From positions 1 through 13,563 of the forward strand of contig JAULUH010000451.1 in assembly GCA_032111745.1 (NCBI GenBank): a stretch of DNA of 13,563 nt, read 5' to 3'. Under the pieces are notes generated by a model. It searched no databases and was not told the DNA's origin. It saw only the letters and a program-made list of their open reading frames with translations. The stretch comes from JAULUH01 sp032111745 (lineage in GTDB: Bacteria > Chloroflexota > Anaerolineae > JAAEKA01). How positions within the stretch are numbered: the first letter of the stretch is position 1; the number at the start of each line of letters is the position of its first letter. A program made the translations under genes and the position numbers. This document shows, piece after piece, positions 5,580-13,359 of the stretch.

Positions 5580-6776
5580 TCAAATCTCCTTCTCGTACAC
5601 CCTGTACCTCTTGTAAACCTTTCCTCCCAGTCTGACCGTGCTGCGGTTGGCCTCCTCGTTGGTCTCCAACACCCAGCTGGCTTCGATATGCCGGATGCCC
5701 TTGCGCATGGCCTCGGTAACAATCTCATAGAACAGCATCACGTCAGCCCCCCGCTGCCGATATTCGGGCAGCACGCCGAGTATCAACACCCGTAGCCAGG
5801 GGATCTTCTTCTGGTAACGCAAAGCCTGGATCCAGCCCACAGGGAATAGATGGCCGCCCATCCGCTTCAGCACGAAGTTGGCGTCCGGCACGGTCAGCGC
5901 CACGCCCACCGTCTTGCCGTCGGCTTCAATCAAGTGCACGAAATCCGGGTCGATAATGGGCTTCAACTGCTTGCCGATATACTGCATCTCCGCATCGGTG
6001 ATCGGCACCTCCCCCCAGTTGGCCGCCCATGCCTCCCGGTAGACCCCCTTGACCCGTTCGACCTCTTCCTCGAAGTTGGCCATCTCGACCTTGCGCAGGG
6101 TCAGGTTGCTGCGCTCTTTCAACTTGGTGATGACCCGCAGCACCTTCGGCGGCAGGCCATCCTCGATTCCCCCATACAACTCGACCAGGTCGAAGTGGTA
6201 GGCGTAGAGATCCATCACGCCCTCGAAGTCACAGGCCTCGATGAGCTCGGGATAGTAGGGCAGGTTGTAGGACATCAATATGCGCGGGCTGTCGTTGAGC
6301 CCATCCACCAACACGCCGACCTCGTCGTTGATGGTCAGGGTCACGGGGCCCCGCATGGAGGTGCAGCCCTGCTGCCTTAACCAAGCGGCCGCCGCGTCGA
6401 ACAGCGCCCCCGCCACCTCCTGGCTGTTCACGGTCTCGAAGAGGCCGAAGAACCCCACACGGTCGTGCCAGATCTCGTTGTGCAGGGGGTTCACGATGGC
6501 CGCGATGGTCCCCACATCCTGCTCCATGCCCCCTCCCATCTGGCCCGATGGCTGGTTCTCAGGCAACACAACCGCCTCTGCCACGAAATAAGCGACCTTG
6601 ATATACTCGAAAGACGGGTTGCTCGCGGGATCCAGAAACTTCTTACGATCGCCGATCAGCGGTGGCACCCAGTAGGGATCGCCCTTGTACAGCTTGAAAG
6701 GAAATTTCACCAGCCGGGCCCGGTCCCCTGATGAGCGAGGATCCAGCTGCTGCACGCGCACGTTCATGACCCGCAT
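5580..6776 (-). CDS. GNAT-fold acyltransferase-like protein (YghO-type)
   Basis: A 398-residue protein with a full-length N-terminal half and a C-terminal GNAT domain. The acyl-CoA pyrophosphate-binding motif reads LGVLPEYRQRGAD (333-345), and the following strand-helix SWVLETNEEANRSTVRLGG (368-386) is typical of GNAT C-termini. The N-terminal region has conserved-looking FKLYKGDPYWVPP (27-39) and MRGPVTLTINDEVG (141-154), which I associate with the poorly characterised E. coli YghO-like family. A short Gly/Met/Gln-rich insert sits near residues 74-87. The substrate is unknown. The start at 6776 has a strong AAGGAG six bases upstream (6783-6788), inside the end of the metallophosphoesterase gene, with only three bases between the genes. 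It is the last gene of the proBA operon and ends just before repeat cluster B. Confidence 0.82.
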   Translation of the reverse strand: MRVMNVRVQQLDPRSSGDRARLVKFPFKLYKGDPYWVPPLIGDRKKFLDPASNPSFEYIKVAYFVAEAVVLPENQPSGQMGGGMEQDVGTIAAIVNPLHNEIWHDRVGFFGLFETVNSQEVAGALFDAAAAWLRQQGCTSMRGPVTLTINDEVGVLVDGLNDSPRILMSYNLPYYPELIEACDFEGVMDLYAYHFDLVELYGGIEDGLPPKVLRVITKLKERSNLTLRKVEMANFEEEVERVKGVYREAWAANWGEVPITDAEMQYIGKQLKPIIDPDFVHLIEADGKTVGVALTVPDANFVLKRMGGHLFPVGWIQALRYQKKIPWLRVLILGVLPEYRQRGADVMLFYEIVTEAMRKGIRHIEASWVLETNEEANRSTVRLGGKVYKRYRVYEKEI

Positions 6777-6779
6777 CGG

Positions 6780-7811
6780 TTACTCCTTCTCAATGTCGAC
6801 CAGTGCCACCTCGGGACGGCAGCGAAAGCGCAGGCGCACGCCCTCGCCCAGGCCGCGGCCAATGTAGGTCTGGGTCTGCCCATAGCGGAACCACCCGGAC
6901 GGCCGCCGCCGGGACAGGTGGGTGCCCTGGGTATGTAGCGCGCCCAGCAGCGGTAGCAGTATCTGGCCGCCATGCACGTGGCCGCCAAAGGCCAGGTCAA
7001 ACTGCTGCAGCGCCGGCTCCAACATGTGGTCCGGGTTGTGGAAAAGCAGAATGCGCAGGCTGCCGCTATCGGCCCGAGGCATGCCCGCTACGGCCGCCGC
7101 CACGTCAGGCGTGCCCTCCATCAGATCGTCCACCCCCGCCAGCCATACGTCCACGCCTTCCACCTGCACCCTGCGATTGCTGTTGCGCAATACGTGGATA
7201 TCGCGCTGTTCCAGTTCACGCCTCAACCGCACCGTGTCGTTGTGGTGCTGGCCCAGGTACAGGCGATCGTTCTTGAGAATACGAAACCCCATCTCGACCG
7301 TGCGCTGCACCGCCGCCTGCAGTTCCTGGCCCGGCTCAGCCTCCCGCCAGGCCACTCGCGCCGGTCCCAACCAGCTGTAACAGGCATAGTCGTGATTGCC
7401 CAGGCAGGCAAACGCGCCCAGGCGCGGCCTGGGCAGGCGATCCAGCAGCCTCAACGCCGCCGGCAGGCCAGCATCGTCGTGGATCAGATCGCCGGTAACC
7501 AACACCAAATCGACCTTCTCGCCAGCCAACAGGTCCGCGGTGCGGTCGATCTTCATGCGCTCGATACGCCCCTGGCCAGCGAAGTGCATATCGGACAAAT
7601 GCATGACCCGCAACCCCCCGGACGGCAGGCCGGATGATGCCACCCTCACCTGCATGCGATGGACCTCGATGCGCAGCCGCTCCACCCAACGTGCGTAGGC
7701 CAGCGTCACGCCAGCGGCGCCTGCAGCCGCACCCGCGGCCAACACAAGGGCCCGTCGCCGTTCCCCGGCCACCGCAGGGCCGCCGCCTTGCCGATCATCA
7801 GCTGCTGTCAT
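6780..7811 (-). CDS. Calcineurin-like metallophosphoesterase, membrane-anchored or Tat-exported
   Basis: A 343-residue phosphoesterase resembling the YkuE/YaeI group. Dimetal ligands are visible in order: D74 and H76 in HLSDMHF, D108 in VTGDL, N139-H140-D141 in GNHDY, H258 in FHNPDH, and H278 and H280 in GGHVHGG. The N-terminus has an RRR run (18-20) followed by an Ala/Gly/Val-rich hydrophobic segment (21-40), which looks like a Tat-type signal or membrane anchor placing the catalytic domain outside the cytoplasm; this is inferred, since the full SRRxFLK motif is not present. YkuE-type enzymes and the related LpxH/YaeI proteins act on phospholipid-like or cell-envelope phosphoesters, but the substrate here is unknown. 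The ATG overlaps the proA stop by four bases (ATGA), so its translation is probably coupled to proA. Confidence 0.9.
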   Translation of the reverse strand: MTAADDRQGGGPAVAGERRRALVLAAGAAAGAAGVTLAYARWVERLRIEVHRMQVRVASSGLPSGGLRVMHLSDMHFAGQGRIERMKIDRTADLLAGEKVDLVLVTGDLIHDDAGLPAALRLLDRLPRPRLGAFACLGNHDYACYSWLGPARVAWREAEPGQELQAAVQRTVEMGFRILKNDRLYLGQHHNDTVRLRRELEQRDIHVLRNSNRRVQVEGVDVWLAGVDDLMEGTPDVAAAVAGMPRADSGSLRILLFHNPDHMLEPALQQFDLAFGGHVHGGQILLPLLGALHTQGTHLSRRRPSGWFRYGQTQTYIGRGLGEGVRLRFRCRPEVALVDIEKE

Positions 7812-9091
7812 GGCCTCACGTGCCCTTCACCCAGCACGACCCACTTGTAGGTGGTAAGCTCCTGCAAACCCATCGGGCCGCGGGCGTGCAGTTTCTGTGT
7901 GCTGACCGCCACCTCCGCACCCAGGCCCAGCTGCCCACCGTCGTTGAAACGCGTGCTGGCGTTGACGAACACCGCTGCCGAGTCTACCTCTTCGACGAAA
8001 CGACAAACGTGCTGGTAGGTCTCAGTCAGGATTCCGTCCGAGTGGCCCGTGCTGTGCTCGGCAATATGGTCCATAGCCTCGTCAAGCCCGCCGATGACCT
8101 TGATGCCCAGAATCAGGCTCAGCCACTCCTGGTCGAAGTCATCAGGCCCTGCCGGCCTCAGAAGCCACTGGGCACCCTGGCCAGCCATGGCCCGCTCCAG
8201 AATCAACAGCGCGGTAGGATCGGCCCGCAGCTCGACCGCATCGGCGGCCAGGCGGCTGGCCATCCTGGGCAGAAACTCCGCCGCCATAGCACGGTGCACC
8301 AGCACGGTATCCAGGGAATTGCAGACCGTGGGCCGCTGGGTCTTGGCATTGTGGATGATCTCCACCGCCTTCGCCTGGTCCGCAGTGGCGTCGACAAACA
8401 GATGGCAAATGCCGATACCGCCGGTCATGACCGGGATCGTCGCCTGCTCACGGCATAGGCGATGCAGAGCATTGCCACCACGCGGGATGATCATGTCGAC
8501 ATAGCGGTCCATCCGCAATAGCTCGGTCACCAGTTGCCGATCAGGGTTATCGACGTAGAGACAGGCGTCGGCCGGCAACCCGACCTCTGCCAACGCTTCA
8601 TGGATAACCCCCATCAGCGCCAGGTTGCTGTGCAAGGTCTCCTTGCCTCCCCGTAGGATCGCCGCGTTCCCGGTCTTGAGGCTGAGAGCCGCGATGTCAA
8701 TGGTCACGTTGGGCCGGGCCTCATAGATCACGCCCAAAACGCCGAGAGGGGTACGCCGCCGCGCGACGCGCAGGCCATTGGGCAACACCCGGCCGTCAAA
8801 CTCAGTGCCAACAGGATCCGGCAGAGCCACCACCGACCGGGTATCCGCAGCCATGCCAGCCAGGCGCTGGTGGTTAAGCAGCAAGCGGTCCAATAACGCC
8901 GGTGAGAGGCCCGCGGCTTGCCCGGCCGTCAGGTCCCCGGCGTTTGCGCTCAGGATCTGGGCCTCGGACCGCTCCAGACCGTCGGCGATTGCCAGCAGTA
9001 CGGCGTTCTTCTTGGCCGTGGAGGCCCTGGCCAGCAGCCGCGCTGCGGCCCTGGCCCGCTGGCCCAGTGGCACAAGCGATGATTCAGTCAT
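7808..9091 (-). CDS. proA: Gamma-glutamyl phosphate reductase
   Basis: Second enzyme of proline synthesis: NADPH-dependent reduction of gamma-glutamyl phosphate to glutamate 5-semialdehyde in the cytosol. The 427-residue product matches the family length (about 415-425). Recognisable segments are GVIYEARPNVT (120-130), ILRGGKE (145-151), the catalytic cysteine C257 in RPTVCNSLDT, and VNASTRFNDGGQLGLGAE (376-393) with HARGPMGL (402-409) near the C-terminus. The start at 9091 is chosen because GGAG lies eight bases upstream and the N-terminus then aligns with the family; an in-frame ATG at 9181 would add 30 residues unlike ProA. It follows proB by 152 bases, an unusually wide gap that contains a promoter-like sequence and a hairpin, so proA may also be transcribed separately. 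Confidence 0.97.
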   Translation of the reverse strand: MTESSLVPLGQRARAAARLLARASTAKKNAVLLAIADGLERSEAQILSANAGDLTAGQAAGLSPALLDRLLLNHQRLAGMAADTRSVVALPDPVGTEFDGRVLPNGLRVARRRTPLGVLGVIYEARPNVTIDIAALSLKTGNAAILRGGKETLHSNLALMGVIHEALAEVGLPADACLYVDNPDRQLVTELLRMDRYVDMIIPRGGNALHRLCREQATIPVMTGGIGICHLFVDATADQAKAVEIIHNAKTQRPTVCNSLDTVLVHRAMAAEFLPRMASRLAADAVELRADPTALLILERAMAGQGAQWLLRPAGPDDFDQEWLSLILGIKVIGGLDEAMDHIAEHSTGHSDGILTETYQHVCRFVEEVDSAAVFVNASTRFNDGGQLGLGAEVAVSTQKLHARGPMGLQELTTYKWVVLGEGHVRP

Positions 9092-9128
9092 GACGATAGC
9101 TCCAGGCGCAGTCCAGTGAGGTGTTGCC

Positions 9129-9157
9129 GCCGGATTGGCCTCAAGAGCCGATCCGGC
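9129..9157 (-). other. Hairpin in the proA leader
   Basis: A 7-bp stem (9129-9135 with 9151-9157, GCCGGAT/ATCCGGC) continues after one mismatch into a 3-bp stem (9137-9139 with 9147-9149) and a 7-base loop. It lies 38 bases before the proA start, between the putative internal promoter and the ribosome binding site. There is no U-tract. It could affect mRNA stability or proA translation. Confidence 0.4.
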
Positions 9158-9194
9158 CTGGAGGCACGAGGTTCCAACCACGAAGCATTAGCCC

Positions 9195-9222
9195 ATTATA
9201 CCCATGAGACGCTGCATTCAAA
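9195..9222 (-). promoter_or_regulatory. Possible internal promoter for proA
   Basis: A perfect TATAAT (9195-9200) is preceded by TTTGAA (9217-9222) at 16-base spacing on the minus strand. It lies in the gap between proB and proA and predicts a proA leader of just under 100 bases. A consensus -10 box in such GC-rich DNA is unlikely to be background, but the -35 is moderate. Confidence 0.45.
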
Positions 9223-9243
9223 GCGGTCCACTCCGGCCACCTC

Positions 9244-10368
9244 TCATAGCACCACCAGATCCGTGCGATGTACCACCTCGGCCCCATACTCGTAGCCCAG
9301 GATGGACTCGATGTCCTCGGAACGGCGGCCCCGTATGTGATTCAGAGAGACTGCACCGTAACGGCTCAGGCCGCGCGCAATCTCCTTCCCTGCGGGATCA
9401 CAGATCCGCACCGTTTCCCCGCGCTCGAAGTCGCCCTCCACCCGCATCACACCTACGGGCAAGAGGCTACGACCCTGATTAACCAGGGCCGTGGCTGCGC
9501 CCTGGTCAACCGTGATGCGGCCAGCCGGAGCAAGGCCGCCCAACAGCCAGCGCTTGCGGCTCTCCAACTTGCTGGCCAGAGGAGGAAATCGCGTCCCTAC
9601 ACGCTCGCCTCGACATATCCGCAGCACGACATCCTCCAGGCCGCCGGCGGCAATGACCACGGCTGCCCCACCGCGGCGGGCCAGGTCCGCGGCCGCGAGC
9701 TTGGTGCTCATGCCACCAGTGCCCAGCCCGCTGCGGCTGCCGCCCGCCTGCGCGCGCAGCCGGTCGTCGATGGTGGTCACCTCGGCGATCAGCTCCGCCG
9801 CCGGGTCAGTGCGCGGGTCGGCCGTAAACAGGCCGGGTTGGTCGGTCAGCATCAGCAATAGATCGGCCTCAACCAGGTTAGATACCAGGGCCGACAGGTG
9901 ATCGTTGTCGCCCAGCTTGATCTCGTCGGTAGCCACCGCATCGTTCTCGTTGATCACGGGCACGATACGTTGGGCCAGCAACGCCTGTAAGGTATCCCGG
10001 GCGTTGAGATAGCGGCTGCGGTTGTGCAGGTCGGCCCGGGTCAATAGCACCTGGCCGACCACCATGTCGTATATGGCAAAGAACTGCTCGTAATGGCGCA
10101 TCAGGCGGGTCTGGCCCACGGCTGCCAGCATCTGTTTGGCCGGTACATCCTGGGGCAACTGGCGAAAGCCGAGGCTCTCACGCCCGGCGGCGATAGCTCC
10201 GGAGCTGACGATCACGACCTCGACGCCATCGGACCACAGCCTGGCACATTGGCGCACCAATTCCAGCAGCCGCGGCTGGTTGAGCTGAGTTGAGCCTGCC
10301 GTAAGCACGCTGGTGCCCAGCTTGAGCACGATACGCTCATGCACGTAAGGGGTAGCCAACTTGGTCAT
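9244..10368 (-). CDS. proB: Glutamate 5-kinase with C-terminal PUA domain
   Basis: First enzyme of proline synthesis: ATP-dependent phosphorylation of glutamate to gamma-glutamyl phosphate, usually feedback-inhibited by proline. The 374-residue protein has the amino-acid kinase domain with KLGTSVL (16-22), SSGAIAAG (55-62), NENDAVATDEIKLGDND (140-156) and GLGTGGMSTKLAAA (214-227), then a PUA domain from about residue 284 to 360. The length is normal for PUA-containing ProB. The start at 10368 is inferred from family alignment and from the promoter at 10424-10452, whose predicted transcript starts near 10417. Upstream ATG codons at 10425 and 10497 would lie before that start and add non-conserved residues. 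No Shine-Dalgarno is visible before 10368. It heads the proB-proA-phosphoesterase-GNAT operon. Confidence 0.96.
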   Translation of the reverse strand: MTKLATPYVHERIVLKLGTSVLTAGSTQLNQPRLLELVRQCARLWSDGVEVVIVSSGAIAAGRESLGFRQLPQDVPAKQMLAAVGQTRLMRHYEQFFAIYDMVVGQVLLTRADLHNRSRYLNARDTLQALLAQRIVPVINENDAVATDEIKLGDNDHLSALVSNLVEADLLLMLTDQPGLFTADPRTDPAAELIAEVTTIDDRLRAQAGGSRSGLGTGGMSTKLAAADLARRGGAAVVIAAGGLEDVVLRICRGERVGTRFPPLASKLESRKRWLLGGLAPAGRITVDQGAATALVNQGRSLLPVGVMRVEGDFERGETVRICDPAGKEIARGLSRYGAVSLNHIRGRRSEDIESILGYEYGAEVVHRTDLVVL

Positions 10369-10423
10369 TGGGTAGGCTTGGTGGAAGGCATCTGTGACAG
10401 CTCTTGCGTAGGACGTGCAAACC

Positions 10424-10452
10424 ATTGTAGCGTTTTGCGCACAGTTGCGCAA
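10424..10452 (-). promoter_or_regulatory. proB operon promoter
   Basis: On the minus strand, TTGCGC (10447-10452) and TACAAT (10424-10429) are spaced 17 bases apart, giving a predicted leader of about 49 bases before the proB ATG at 10368. The -35 box sits within one arm of a perfect dyad at 10434-10453. Confidence 0.55.
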
Positions 10453-10453
10453 A
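10434..10453. promoter_or_regulatory. Perfect 8-4-8 dyad over the proB -35, candidate operator
   Basis: TTTGCGCA (10434-10441), a four-base CAGT spacer, and TGCGCAAA (10446-10453) form a perfect inverted repeat covering the proB -35 box and part of the spacer. The position is that of a classical repressor operator. The protein that might bind is not identified, and no regulator gene lies in the window. Confidence 0.45.
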
Positions 10454-10498
10454 GCGCGCGGGCCACCCCCCAGGACTTCTCCATAGTCCCACCTCACC

Positions 10499-10616
10499 CT
10501 TCCGGCGTCCGTGTTGGTCCGTGTTGGTCCGTGTTCGTCCGTGTTCGTCCGTGTTGGTCCGTGTTCGTCCGTGTTCCGCTCCGGCGTCCGTGTTGGTCCG
10601 TGTTCCGCTCCGGCAG
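10499..10616. repeat. Intergenic repeat cluster C, the most regular decamer array
   Basis: Six consecutive 10-base units of TTSGTCCGTG (10514-10573; three TTGG and three TTCG versions), then a 19-base unit TTCCGCTCCGGCGTCCGTG (10574-10592), another decamer (10593-10602) and a broken 19-base unit. The array sits between the divergent proB and mutS2 promoters. The 10-base period is close to one helical turn, and both strands read open through it, which creates spurious reading frames rich in Thr, Arg, His and Asp. Confidence 0.85.
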
Positions 10617-10622
10617 CGTTCT

Positions 10623-10652
10623 TTGCCGTCCCTCATCCGCTTGTGCTATACT
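10623..10652 (+). promoter_or_regulatory. mutS2 promoter, nearly leaderless
   Basis: TTGCCG (10623-10628) and TATACT (10647-10652) are 18 bases apart. The mutS2 ATG at 10662 is nine bases after the -10 box, so the predicted transcript would have at most a few untranslated bases. No Shine-Dalgarno is present. The -10 sequence and 18-base spacing are the same as at the mevalonate kinase promoter. Confidence 0.6.
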
Positions 10653-10661
10653 GCCACTGGT

Positions 10662-13127
10662 ATGAACGCCAAGTCCCTACACTTGCTGGAATTCGACAAG
10701 ATCTGCCAGCGACTGGCTGAGCACACCAGCTTCTCGGCCGGGCGCCAACTGGCCCTCAACACCTTGCCCACTGACGACCTGCGCCTGGCCCTGCAGTGGC
10801 AGGCCGAAACCGCTGAGGCCCGGACGCTGCTCGGCGAGCACAATGACGTCCACCTGGGCGGTGTGTTCGACGTGCGCCCGCTGCTGCCCCAGGCCGAGCG
10901 CGGTGGCGTGCTCCTGCCTCCGGACCTGTTGCAGCTGCGCAGTACCCTCCTGCGGGCCCGCACTCTGCGCAGTATCCTGGTCCGCCTGGAGCACCGCTTT
11001 CCCAGCCTGGCCGACATTGCCTACCGGATCGAGCCGGTGCCGCACCTGGCCGACCAGATCGGCCAGGCGGTCAGCGAGCGCGGCGAGGTCATGGATAGCG
11101 CCAGCCCCAAGCTGGCCCGGCTGCGCGCCGAGATCAGGACGGTCCAGGGCCGGGTCCTGGAACGCCTCAACCGCTATGTCACCAACGCCGATACCTCCCA
11201 GTATCTGCAGGAGCCAATCGTCACCCAGCGCCAGGGCCGCTACGTAGTCCCCTTGCGCGCCGAGTTCAAGGGGCGCATCCGGGGATTGATCCACGACCAA
11301 TCCTCCAGCGGCGCTACCCTTTTCATCGAGCCCTATGCTGTGGTCGAGCTCAACAACGAGTGGCGCCAGCTCGAGCTGGACGAACAGGACGAAGTCCGGC
11401 GTATCCTGGCCGAGCTGTCCGACCTGGTGGCAGAGGAAGCCCCCTACATTCGCCAGACCGTCGAGGCCCTGGCTGTGCTCGATCATATCTTCGCCCGCGC
11501 CCGCTATGCCAACGACATACGCGGCGTCAGGCCTGAGTTGATGCTATTTGGCGATCGCCCAGGCCACGGGAATAAGACGCATCGGGATGCCCCGGCAGCT
11601 GCCCCACCCCACCCAGGCTCCATCATCGACCTCCGGCGTGCCCGCCACCCCCTGCTGGATCCGGAGACCGTGGTACCGGTCGACGTGACCTTCGACCACA
11701 CCTTCTTTATCCTGCTCATCACCGGGCCCAATACCGGCGGCAAGACCGTCACCCTCAAGACCGTCGGGCTGCTGGCCCTCATGGCCCAGTCCGGCATGCA
11801 CATCCCCGCCAGCGAGGGCTCGACCCTCTCCTGCTTCGAGGGCATCTATGCCGATATCGGCGACGAACAGAGCATCGAGCAGAGCCTGTCGACCTTCTCC
11901 AGCCACATGACCAACATCATTACCATCCTGGAGGAGGCCGACGACCATAGCCTCGTGCTGCTGGACGAGCTGGGTGCCGGCACCGATCCGGAAGAGGGCT
12001 CGGCCCTGGCCCGGGCACTCCTCGATCACCTGCTGCGCTGGCGTATCACCACCCTGGCCACCACCCACTACTCGGATCTCAAGCTCTACGCCCACAGCAC
12101 GCCCGGCGTGCGCAATGCCAGCGTGGAGTTCGACATCGAGAGCCTGCGGCCCACCTACGAGCTTAGCATCGGTCTGCCCGGCCGCTCCAATGCCCTGGCC
12201 ATCGCCACCCGGCTCGGCTTGAGCCCGGCAATCATTCGCGCCGCCGAGCTGCTGGTGCGTCCGGAAGCGCTGGAAGCGGACAGCCTGCTCCAGGACATCA
12301 AGGAGACTCGGCGAGCGTTGGAGGCCGAGCGAGTCCAGGCCGAGACGGTCCGGCGCCAGGTGGAGGCCCAGGACAAAGACCTCCGCTATCGCCTGAGCAA
12401 GATAGAGGAGGCACGGCGCCAGGTTCTCAACGAGGCTCGCCAGCAGGCCCAGGACCAGCTCGAGGTCCTGGCTCAGGAGCTTGAACAGCTGCGCCGGCAA
12501 CTATCCAACATTGGGACCGCAAGTGGTCCCAGCACTCATCAGCAGATGCTGGCCGAGGCTCAGCGCATCCTGGCCGAGCGCAGCAAGACCACCCAAGCGG
12601 TACCGGAAAGCGTCCAGCCGCAGGCTGTCAAGGTTGAACCCGTGCCCCTCGCCACCGGAGAAACGGTATGGATCCCAAGCCTGCGATCCAGCGCTCAGAT
12701 CGTGGCCCTGGAGAATGGCGAGGCCGACCTGCAGATTGGATCCTTCCGCATGCGGCTCCCGGTCGACCGCCTGGAACGACTCGATGTCAGCGCAGCCACA
12801 CCGCCAGGGCCCCCGAGGCCTGGACGGCTGCCTGCGACGCCAGCCTACGCTGCATCCTCCCTGCCTCCACCGCCCCAGGTGGGCCTGGAGCTGGACATTC
12901 GCGGGACTACCGTAGAGGAGATGCTGCCTCGCCTGGAGAGATATCTGGACGATGCCTACCTGGCCATGTTACCCTGGGTGCGCATCATCCACGGCAAGGG
13001 CACCGGTGCCCTGCGCGCCGCAGTGCGCAAAGAGCTGAGCAAGCATCCCCTGGTGAAGACCGCTCGCGAGGGCGAGCCCGGCGAGGGTGGCGATGGGGTC
13101 ACCGTAGTCTATTTGGTCGGGCAATAG
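10662..13127 (+). CDS. mutS2: MutS2 DNA-structure-binding ATPase/endonuclease with Smr domain
   Basis: An 821-residue MutS2. The N-terminal core and clamp region spans about 1-320. The ABC-type ATPase follows, with Walker A TGPNTGGKTVTLK (354-366), the STFSSHM signature (410-416), Walker B LVLLDELGAGTD (431-442) and the switch histidine in ATTHY (H469). A coiled-coil region covers about 525-620, a KOW-like segment about 662-707 and a Pro/Ala-rich linker about 712-741. The C-terminal Smr nuclease domain has LELDIRG (742-748) and HGKGTG (777-782). MutS2 lacks the mismatch-recognition domain of MutS; members have been linked to suppression of homologous recombination and to rescue of collided ribosomes. 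A hydrophilic insert near 297-320 separates core and ATPase. The start at 10662 is fixed by the promoter and by homology; the open frame continues to 10521 only through repeat DNA. Single gene, divergent from proB. Confidence 0.96.
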   Translation: MNAKSLHLLEFDKICQRLAEHTSFSAGRQLALNTLPTDDLRLALQWQAETAEARTLLGEHNDVHLGGVFDVRPLLPQAERGGVLLPPDLLQLRSTLLRARTLRSILVRLEHRFPSLADIAYRIEPVPHLADQIGQAVSERGEVMDSASPKLARLRAEIRTVQGRVLERLNRYVTNADTSQYLQEPIVTQRQGRYVVPLRAEFKGRIRGLIHDQSSSGATLFIEPYAVVELNNEWRQLELDEQDEVRRILAELSDLVAEEAPYIRQTVEALAVLDHIFARARYANDIRGVRPELMLFGDRPGHGNKTHRDAPAAAPPHPGSIIDLRRARHPLLDPETVVPVDVTFDHTFFILLITGPNTGGKTVTLKTVGLLALMAQSGMHIPASEGSTLSCFEGIYADIGDEQSIEQSLSTFSSHMTNIITILEEADDHSLVLLDELGAGTDPEEGSALARALLDHLLRWRITTLATTHYSDLKLYAHSTPGVRNASVEFDIESLRPTYELSIGLPGRSNALAIATRLGLSPAIIRAAELLVRPEALEADSLLQDIKETRRALEAERVQAETVRRQVEAQDKDLRYRLSKIEEARRQVLNEARQQAQDQLEVLAQELEQLRRQLSNIGTASGPSTHQQMLAEAQRILAERSKTTQAVPESVQPQAVKVEPVPLATGETVWIPSLRSSAQIVALENGEADLQIGSFRMRLPVDRLERLDVSAATPPGPPRPGRLPATPAYAASSLPPPPQVGLELDIRGTTVEEMLPRLERYLDDAYLAMLPWVRIIHGKGTGALRAAVRKELSKHPLVKTAREGEPGEGGDGVTVVYLVGQ

Positions 13128-13153
13128 GCCCCAGCTTACAGGCCATGTGCAAG

Positions 13154-13204
13154 AATCCAACCGCGCTGGGTGTCTCCCCCCAAAGCACCCAACGCGGTTG
13201 GATT
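13154..13204. terminator. Long inverted repeat 26 bases after mutS2, likely terminator or dispersed hairpin
   Basis: Two 19-base arms (13154-13172 and 13186-13204) pair with a single C-A mismatch around a 13-base loop. The arms begin AATCCAACCGCG. The stem is followed by a short TT run (13205-13206), so it could end mutS2 transcription, though the T-tract is modest. The length and near-symmetry also suit a dispersed repeat element. Confidence 0.6.
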
Positions 13205-13280
13205 TTGGTTCAGCGACTGCGACTTCGAAACGTCGCCGCCATAGCATCCAGTGTGAGACGCTCCCACCTTTCCTGGAAGC

Positions 13281-13359
13281 TCGATGGCGCTACCTTCCCC
13301 TCCTCCATTTGCTAAAAGCCCCTTGGCGGAAGATAATTCCTCTAGAAAAGCGCCATCGA
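13281..13359. repeat. 79-base segment bounded by an 11-bp perfect inverted repeat
   Basis: TCGATGGCGCT (13281-13291) and AGCGCCATCGA (13349-13359) pair perfectly and enclose 57 bases that contain smaller pairings (GGAA/TTCC around GATAA, and GCC/GGC around CCTT). The segment is less GC-rich than the genes nearby. It may be a structured RNA, a small degenerate mobile element end pair, or chance. The rest of 13128-13563 shows no convincing gene; a 129-codon minus-strand frame (13136-13525) runs across both inverted repeats and resembles nothing I recognise. Confidence 0.4.

Noticed and set aside
9092..9181. 30-codon N-terminal extension of ProA
   Set aside because: A good GGAG precedes the ATG at 9091, and the extra residues do not resemble ProA.
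10369..10497. 43-codon N-terminal extension of ProB
   Set aside because: It includes the predicted promoter and dyad, and has no similarity to ProB N-termini; the kinase domain begins just after the ATG at 10368.
10499..10616. CRISPR array
   Set aside because: The units are 10 and 19 bases with no unique spacers, and no cas genes are nearby.
10521..10661. 47-codon N-terminal extension of MutS2
   Set aside because: It is encoded almost wholly by the decamer repeats (LVRVRPCSS-type), lies upstream of the promoter, and the family N-terminus begins at the ATG at 10662.
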